DNA of 64,000 nucleotides from Trileptium ribeirensis (Eukaryota > Nematoda > Enoplea > Enoplida > Thoracostomopsidae): positions 1 through 64,000 of the forward strand of contig JASANE010029378.1 in the NCBI GenBank assembly GCA_030248225.1, read 5' to 3'. Below are positions 58,640 through 64,000 of this stretch, in pieces (the stretch's first letter is position 1; every line of letters starts with the position of its first letter). Position numbers and translations under genes: made by a program. Under the pieces are notes generated by a model. That model was not told the origin of the DNA, did no database searches, and saw only the letters and a program-made list of their open reading frames with translations.

Positions 58640-58690
58640 TGACGGTAGCTTGTAGACTGTATATATATATATATATTAGTATAAGTACGG
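58640..58690. repeat. AT microsatellite
   Basis: A run of TA dinucleotides (58662-58676) lies between pol and the coiled-coil ORF, about 60 bp before its ATG on the minus strand. Confidence 0.8.
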
Positions 58691-58848
58691 TAGAATATGA
58701 GTTGATAGCGTTAACGTTAAAATCTTGTTTAGTAAAGAAAACGAAATACAAAATAACTAATGATGCATAATGATAACGAAATAACTAATCAGAAAGTGGA
58801 TTGGGGACAGTCATGGCCAAAATTTATTTTTTATCCTGTATAGTAGTT

Positions 58849-59581
58849 TCACTTTATTGGCCGCAAATTGTAGCGCTTTTGGCATGAGCTGTTTGTCTCC
58901 TTGGGTGCAATATCAATCTGGTTATCCCCATTTTCCTCTGTAGCTAGTTGCGTGCCTGGTGGCCTCTTAATATCTTCGCTGGTAATATCGTAACCTAGCC
59001 CTTGTGACCCTTTAAAAGTGATCCGGCCACCCCGCAGCCCAGTTGTACGTTCGTGCGTTTTTCGCCACTGTCCGATTAACCCAAGTGGTGCAATCGTGTT
59101 GGAAGTGGAGCTCGTTTTATTATCCGCACGTTGACTGTAGTAATAACTGTTTTTATTGTTCGATGAACCGGTTCAATGATGGCACCGGTACCATCGTCAG
59201 TTCATTGCGTCATTCTGTAAGGTCCTCTCCAAGGGCGTGCTAACTTCCTCGTTTTCCCACGCGAGACTGACGGTACATGTAAATACACACGGTCGCCTTC
59301 CATAAACGGCAGTCTCCGACTCTTCCTATCATGATACACTTTCTGCCGCTTCTGTGCCTTTTCAATACATGTTTCGGCACATTTCCACGCTGCCTGTAAT
59401 TTAATCGTGATGTCATTGACGTAGTCAATTTGGTCAACTGTCTTTTCCGGCCGTATGTACACATCCAACGGCAACGTTGGATCCCGGCCAAAATTCAAAT
59501 AAAACGGGGTTTCGTCAGTACTTTCGTCAATACTACTTCTATACGCAAAATACATGTACTGCAAAATTCGATCCCAATCTT
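58849..59581 (-). pseudogene. Integrase C-terminal half and pol C-terminus
   Basis: The frame 59202-59564 has YRSSIDESTDETPFYLNFGR, then the basic linker and SRGKTRKLARPWRGPYRMTQ, the GPY/F module of gypsy integrases. A stop follows. In shifted frames the coding continues to SSCQKRYNLRPIK, with stop at 58849-58851. A terminal RYNLRP is common at the end of gypsy pol polyproteins. The first codons adjoin the nested insertion at 59586, and removal of 858 bp (insert plus one repeat) keeps the reading frame with the upstream half. Confidence 0.83.
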
Positions 59582-59585
59582 CTTG

Positions 59586-60437
59586 TTTGTTTGTTTATTC
59601 GCCGAACATAGTACATTCACAGTAATGGAAACAAGCAACAAAACAAGTGTTCACAAATGTTGGCGGGGCCGGGAAGGACCGATCATCCGGCCAGCAAACC
59701 CCGACCCTTTAAGTAAGGTCGAAAATTATGCTGAGCGATACGATTTTTGAAAATAGTTAGATTGGGTGAATTCACGATATGGTCAGACAATGCGTTCCAA
59801 ATTTTCGGGCATCTGTTAATGAAAAAAAAATTTTTTTACAGTTCAAGTTGGATCGCTGCTGAAAAATTTTCCAACTGTGACCACGAGTGGTACTATCTGC
59901 CAAGACGTTGAAAAAGTGCTGAGATGGAATTTCTGTTAAGTTATGTAAAATTTTGTAGACATAGACCATATCACGAATGATACCTCTCTCTTCTAAACTT
60001 TGTAAGCTTAGCCTTTCCAAACGTTGAACGTAGGTTAGGTTACGCATTCCTGGAATTCGCTTAGTGAAACGTCGTTGTACATTTTCAATTATGTGGATAT
60101 CTGAAAGTAGATATGGCGACCAGACTTCAGGGCTACTCTCAAGCAATGGACGTATATATGTCGTGAACAAACGGAGGAGAAATGATGGATTTCTATTCTG
60201 AAAACGACGGAAAATTAAATTAAACTGTTTGTAAGGGGAAGCAGCAATGCTCACGCAGTGCGAATGGAATTTAAGTTCAGAATGAATCAAAATACCAAGA
60301 TCTTTGACCAAATTTTTTTAGTCCAATGGAACTCCGTTTATGCTGTAACTAAAATGAGGGTTATGACAACCCATATGAATAACACAGCATTTTTCTGGGG
60401 CAAGTTTCAATTGCATAGATGCAGCCCAATTAAAAAA
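59586..60437 (-). mobile_element. 5'-truncated CR1/L2-like non-LTR fragment nested in integrase
   Basis: An 852-bp insert is flanked by TTCTTG at 59580-59585 and 60438-60443. On the minus strand it begins inside the RT thumb (MQLKLAPEKCCVIHMG, YSINGVPL, VKDLGILIHSELKFHSH) and continues LRLFTTYIRPLLESSPEVWS, VQRRFTKRIPGMRNL and RGIIRDMVYVYKILHNL. These are CR1/L2-type C-terminal motifs. It ends in a short AAACAAACAAACAA tail. One stop near 60314 splits the coding fragment. Confidence 0.87.
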
Positions 60438-60443
60438 TTCTTG

Positions 60444-61617
60444 ATTATTGCTCACGTACAAACTGATCATGGTTTCCATAGTTCTATTGAATCGTTCCAC
60501 GATACCAGGAGTCACATCGCCAGCAGGATGATACGCTGTGGTATTGAGCTTTCGAATTCCGAGCAACTTACAAGTTTGTATCATTATTTCCGACAGTAAA
60601 TTAGCTCTTCGATCCGACAGTAAGCAATATGGAACGCCGTAGCGACAAATTACTTCTTCCACCAAAAGTTTCGCAATTGTCATCGATGTTACATCTCGTA
60701 GTGCAAAACATTCAACCCATTTTGTAAAATAGTCCATTATAACGATAACGTATTTATTACCATTTTTTGTCTGTGGCAAAGGTCCGACAATATCGCAAGC
60801 GATTTGATACCACGGCACTACCACTGGTATTGGATGCATAGGTGACACCGTCCATAAAGGAGGATTTTTCCTGGTTGCACATGCATTGCATGAGGCACAC
60901 CACCGCTTCACGTGCGCGTACATCGATGGCCAATAATATCTATCCGCAAATCTACCATATGTTTTCCGGATACCCAAATGCCCACCGAATAAGTGATCAT
61001 GGCAAGCATTCATTATATCTTCCCGCATGCTCGGTGGTATATACAACTGCTTTCTTCCACGACCAGTGGACTTCCTAAATAAAAGACCATTTCGAAGAAA
61101 CCAGCAATCAGCTTCTCTACCCCCTCTCTGAAGCCGTGCAACTATTTCACACGCAAATTTATCTTCCGTTTGGAGCTCCCTTATCGTAGCTGCACTTTCG
61201 TCGCTTTGCGATAGTGGTTGTAGTTGTTCTTTCGCGGCCACAACAGCCACTTTCGACTCCCGCGTTCTCACTATTTCTGTGCATGCTTCACACTGCACAG
61301 CTGTAACGTCTTGCGTTGGATATTCCAACCCTTCCGGCCTTCGCGATAAAGCATCAGCATTCGAATTTTCTTTACCAGGCCGATGTACGATTACCATATC
61401 GTGCTCTTGAAGAGCTAAACTCCACCGACAAAGACGTCCATGTTTATCTTTTGCCGCCAATAGCCATTTTAACGGCTGGTGATCAGTGACAACCGAAAAT
61501 TTCTGGCCGTAAAGATAAGGTCTACAATGTTGTACCGCCCACACTATAGCCAAAGTTTCACGCTCTATGACAGCATACTGTCTTTCCGACTTTGTCAGCA
61601 TTCGACTGGCGAAGGAT
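60444..61617 (-). pseudogene. RNase H end and integrase N-terminal half
   Basis: One long frame. RNase H comes first: RQYAVIERETLAIVWAVQHC and VVTDHQPLKWLLAAKD, then NADALSRRPEG. The integrase follows, with the HHCC zinc-binding module (HDHLFGGHLGIRKT..CASCNACATRKN) and the catalytic core DIVGPLPQTKNG, MDYFTKWVECFAL, PYCLLSDRRANLLSE, HPAGDVTPGIVERFNR. The usual SDRG reads SDRR, and the NG(x) before VERFNR is altered. The frame runs into the nested element after residue ~381. It acts in cDNA integration when intact. Confidence 0.9.
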
Positions 61618-62515
61618 ATCGGATGTTCCTTGCCATCTTCCAGACGCTAACTTAAGACGACTCCGAGTGCAAAACTACTCGCATCGGTTTGAACGTTAAA
61701 TGGCTTGTCAAAATCAGGGAAAGCAAGCACAGGCGCTGTGGATAGTGTCTTTTTAAGAGCGTCGAATGCTTCCTGACATTTTTCGTTCCACTGAAACTTT
61801 ATGCTTTTCTTGTACAGCGCGTGGAGTACGGCTGCAATTTTCGAAAAACATCATACAAACTGTCTATAATATGTTGCCAAGCCGATGAAACTACGCACTT
61901 CATCAGCCGATTTCGAGACTGGCCAGTTGACGATTGCCGATATTTTCGCGCACTCTGGCGCAAATCCTTCCGCCGAAAGCATGTGACCAAGGAACGGCAC
62001 AGTACTTCTTCCAAAGTGGCCCTTTTCAAGAGTTAACTTCAAATTTGCTACTCGAATGTGATCAAATACCTGCCGCAATCATGAAAGTAATTCGTCAGGT
62101 GTAGATCCAATAACTAGTATATCATCTAGATACACCAAACAAATTTTCCAGTCCAAGCCTGCCAATACACTTTCCATGGGACATTGAAAAGTAGCCGGCG
62201 TATTGCTGAGACCGAAAGGTAGTTTCTTGTATTCGTAGAGACCCTCATGAGAAATAAATGCTGTTTTATGTTTGCTACCTGGATCCATTGGGATCTGGTG
62301 GTATGCGCTTCGTATGTCCAAAGTACAGAAATAGCTTTGTTCAATGATCCCATAACGTCATCCACTCTCTTCATTGCATAACTGTCACGTATCGTTACGG
62401 CATTTAATTTGCGGTAGTCTACGCATAATCGCCATCTGCCATTCTTTTTCCGTACAAGAAATATTGGTGAAGCCCATGCACTATTCGACGGTTCAGTAAT
62501 GTCATTCTTCAACAT
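61618..62515 (-). pseudogene. Reverse transcriptase and start of RNase H
   Basis: In order on the minus strand: NDITEPSNSAWASPIFLVRK, WRLCVDYRKLNAVT, a frameshift near 62325, MDIRSAYHQIPMDPGSKHKT, LPFGLSNTPATFQ, CLVYLDDILVIG (catalytic YLDD), a TGA stop at 62079-62081, FLGHMLSAEG, SFIGLATYYRQFV, another stop near 61850, then [17 protein letters not shown] of RNase H and a stop near 61650. These are canonical Ty3/gypsy motifs. The stops look like C-to-T changes in codons such as CGA and CAG. Confidence 0.9.
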
Positions 62516-62544
62516 TTCTTGGATTTGCCTTGATACTTCATCGG

Positions 62545-62862
62545 CTAGTGCAAAAGCGGTGCTTTCGTGGAGTTGCCGAGATCATGGTCACCATCAGCAA
62601 ATATGTCCCGGTATTTATTCAATAGTGTACGGAGTTTCTTAATTCCGTCATCCCCTAAAGAACAATCTTTGAAGTCAAGGTCTTTGAACTTTCCGAACAT
62701 AGTCACGCTGGTCGTATTTGTTTCATCGACTTTAGTAACTGCCAGATATATCGAATGTTGTTGTTTGTCAATCTCTTGCACATGTAGAGTAGCCAACGGA
62801 GTTTGTTTCGCTAATCTTTCGCCATTATATAGCTTTATTGGGCATGAGGTTGCATTCAGCAC
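62545..62862 (-). pseudogene. Pol region between protease and reverse transcriptase
   Basis: The frame contains LLNKYRDIFADGDHDLGNST, the conserved (L..F.DVF) segment just upstream of RT in gypsy pol. A shift at about 62560 and a short deletion separate it from the NDITEPSNSAWASPI motif of RT. Confidence 0.75.
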
Positions 62863-62994
62863 CCGAACTGGAATATTCTTGTGTCGTTGGCCAGAACGAT
62901 CGTTGGTGCTATAATCAACCCACTGCGATCTCTGTCTTCGTTATGGCGCATATGACGTTCTAACAAACTGGGTTGGTTGTCGATCAGAGTGGTA

Positions 62995-63552
62995 TTACTC
63001 TGCTAGAATTGCTTCTGTTCTTGGAGGCACAAGTACGCTTTCAAGAAGTGTGACATACACCGATTCCAACTCGACATTTGAGTGACTATTAATTCTAAAT
63101 TTCTTTTTGCTCATTGCCAAAGTGCCTCGTTCATAGTCCAGCCGAATTTCATCCGCTTGTTGCAGAAGATCCCGGCCGATTATTACTTCGTATGGCAATG
63201 TTGGCGCTACAGCCAACAACCCTTCGAACGTTGAATCACAGAAGCGTACTACCGCTTTCACAGTGCCAGTAATTGTCATAACGTGACCATATGCGGATCT
63301 GTTACAACCGCATCTGTTAGTGACATCATAGGTTTCCTTGTCACGATCTAACTTATCTGTCGCTCCGGCTGATATAAGCGACATTTGTGCCCCGGTGTCC
63401 AGTAAGGCGTTGAAGGTGACACCATTTATTTCTATGGAAATGGTCCCATCATTATTTTCAGAACTTGGTAGACTAGCTAGGTTGTATGGCTGAAATTCTT
63501 GAGCATTGTCGTGAGTTGTGCGCTCCGACGCACTTATCACCTGACATGCCAA
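62995..63552 (-). pseudogene. Retroviral-type aspartic protease
   Basis: NGVTFNALLDTGAQMSLISA contains the catalytic LLDTGA triad at about residue 52. The later TLPYEVIIGRDLLQQADEIR corresponds to the hydrophobic-hydrophobic-GRD/N segment of the pepsin-like fold. The enzyme would cleave the Gag-Pol polyprotein. The frame is open for 185 codons and ends TEAILAE. Confidence 0.87.
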
Positions 63553-63922
63553 GACTATTCCAAATTTTACGTAGATGGTCGTATGACTGCCAAATGTCGT
63601 TCAACGACAAATGACTTTCCAACTCACTTACATGGTACATGACCACAGGATGAAAGAGCAACTTAGGTAAGTCCAACTTCGGCCTGGTGACAAACGATGA
63701 TAGATTCCCTGGATTTCGTATTGGCTCCAATAAACCTGAACGCAGGTAATGAAACGATCCTCGTGGTAACGTTATCGGAATTTGGTTGCGATAATTGCAG
63801 TCTATTTCTGTTGAACTTCGATAAATGATGTTGGTAGTTGGATCCAAGTATCCACGTCGTGTTACGTTGACAAGTTCGAGTTGTGTTGGTATGTAAGTCA
63901 TACATGTTTCATTCATGGCCAA
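63473..63922 (-). other. Unassigned ORF upstream of the protease
   Basis: A 149-codon frame, overlapping the protease frame by 80 bp in another phase. It has three N-glycosylation-type sequons (NET, NVT, NLS), a few Cys, and segments PITLPRGSFHYLRSG and HPVVMYHVSELESHLSLNDI. It has no CCHC knuckle, which would be expected in the Gag C-terminus at this place. It somewhat recalls the ectodomain or stem of a glycoprotein of an env-like gene, but I cannot name a family, and part of it may be out of frame. Confidence 0.35.
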
Positions 63923-64000
63923 AAATTTGAATGCTGTCGATTCAATCTCTTGACATGACTATATTTCCACAATTTCGCCACTAGTTGCAGCAAAGATGTT

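Larger units (their letters stand above)
56436..64000 (-). mobile_element. Ty3/gypsy-type LTR retrotransposon, degenerate, 5' end outside window
   Basis: Read on the minus strand, from high to low coordinates: an unassigned ORF, protease, reverse transcriptase, RNase H, integrase, the pol C-terminus, an extra coiled-coil ORF and a 3' LTR. This is the Ty3/gypsy order (integrase after RNase H). The gag region and 5' LTR are not in the window. Many in-frame stops and shifts and a nested CR1/L2-like insertion (59586-60437) show that the copy is inactive. It lies downstream of the last visible AQR exon, probably in the next intron. Confidence 0.9.

Overview
The window is eukaryotic, AT-rich DNA from an animal, most likely an arthropod. 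That guess rests on protein resemblance and transposon content only. Its one host gene is Aquarius (AQR, IBP160), the intron-binding RNA helicase of the spliceosome, read on the + strand. Thirteen coding exons (939 to 56349) join with consistent splice phases into 634 uninterrupted codons. They run from the conserved region upstream of the helicase core, through Walker A (GPPGTGKT), to the motif II exon (MEESAQ). The start and the C-terminal exons lie outside the window.

The rest is intron and repeats. Intron 1 (1032-4288) holds a degenerate minisatellite, a 1.1-kb non-autonomous hAT-like element and a smaller hAT-like candidate. Intron 2 (4420-15843) holds an 11-unit array of ~355-bp monomers of two alternating types, a 39-bp minisatellite split by a second hAT-like copy, and a 4.1-kb 5'-truncated R1/LOA-like non-LTR retrotransposon with an 11-bp target duplication. 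Intron 3 (15944-21336) is mostly anonymous. Intron 4 (21508-30126) holds a non-LTR reverse-transcriptase relic broken by a 357-bp tandem array and a third hAT-like copy. It also holds a 1.36-kb element with TG..CA ends, and ~160-bp repeats. The 16-kb intron 31267-47236 contains a 6.6-kb relative of that TG..CA element in the opposite orientation, an LTR/polypurine junction of another retroelement, a set of palindromes and several degenerate tandem families. The intron 49334-51692 contains a piggyBac-like non-autonomous element with TTAA duplications.

Downstream of the last visible exon the minus strand is a degenerate Ty3/gypsy-type LTR retrotransposon (56436 to beyond 64000). It has protease, reverse transcriptase, RNase H and integrase, a pol C-terminus with an RYNLRP motif, an unusual charged coiled-coil ORF between pol and the 3' LTR, and the 3' LTR itself. 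An 852-bp CR1/L2-like fragment is inserted in its integrase with a 6-bp target duplication.

I found no tRNA or rRNA gene, no CRISPR array and no second host protein-coding gene. The most noteworthy items are the nested insertions with recoverable target duplications, the long/short pair of TGTAACAG elements, the A/B higher-order array and the coiled-coil ORF of the gypsy element.
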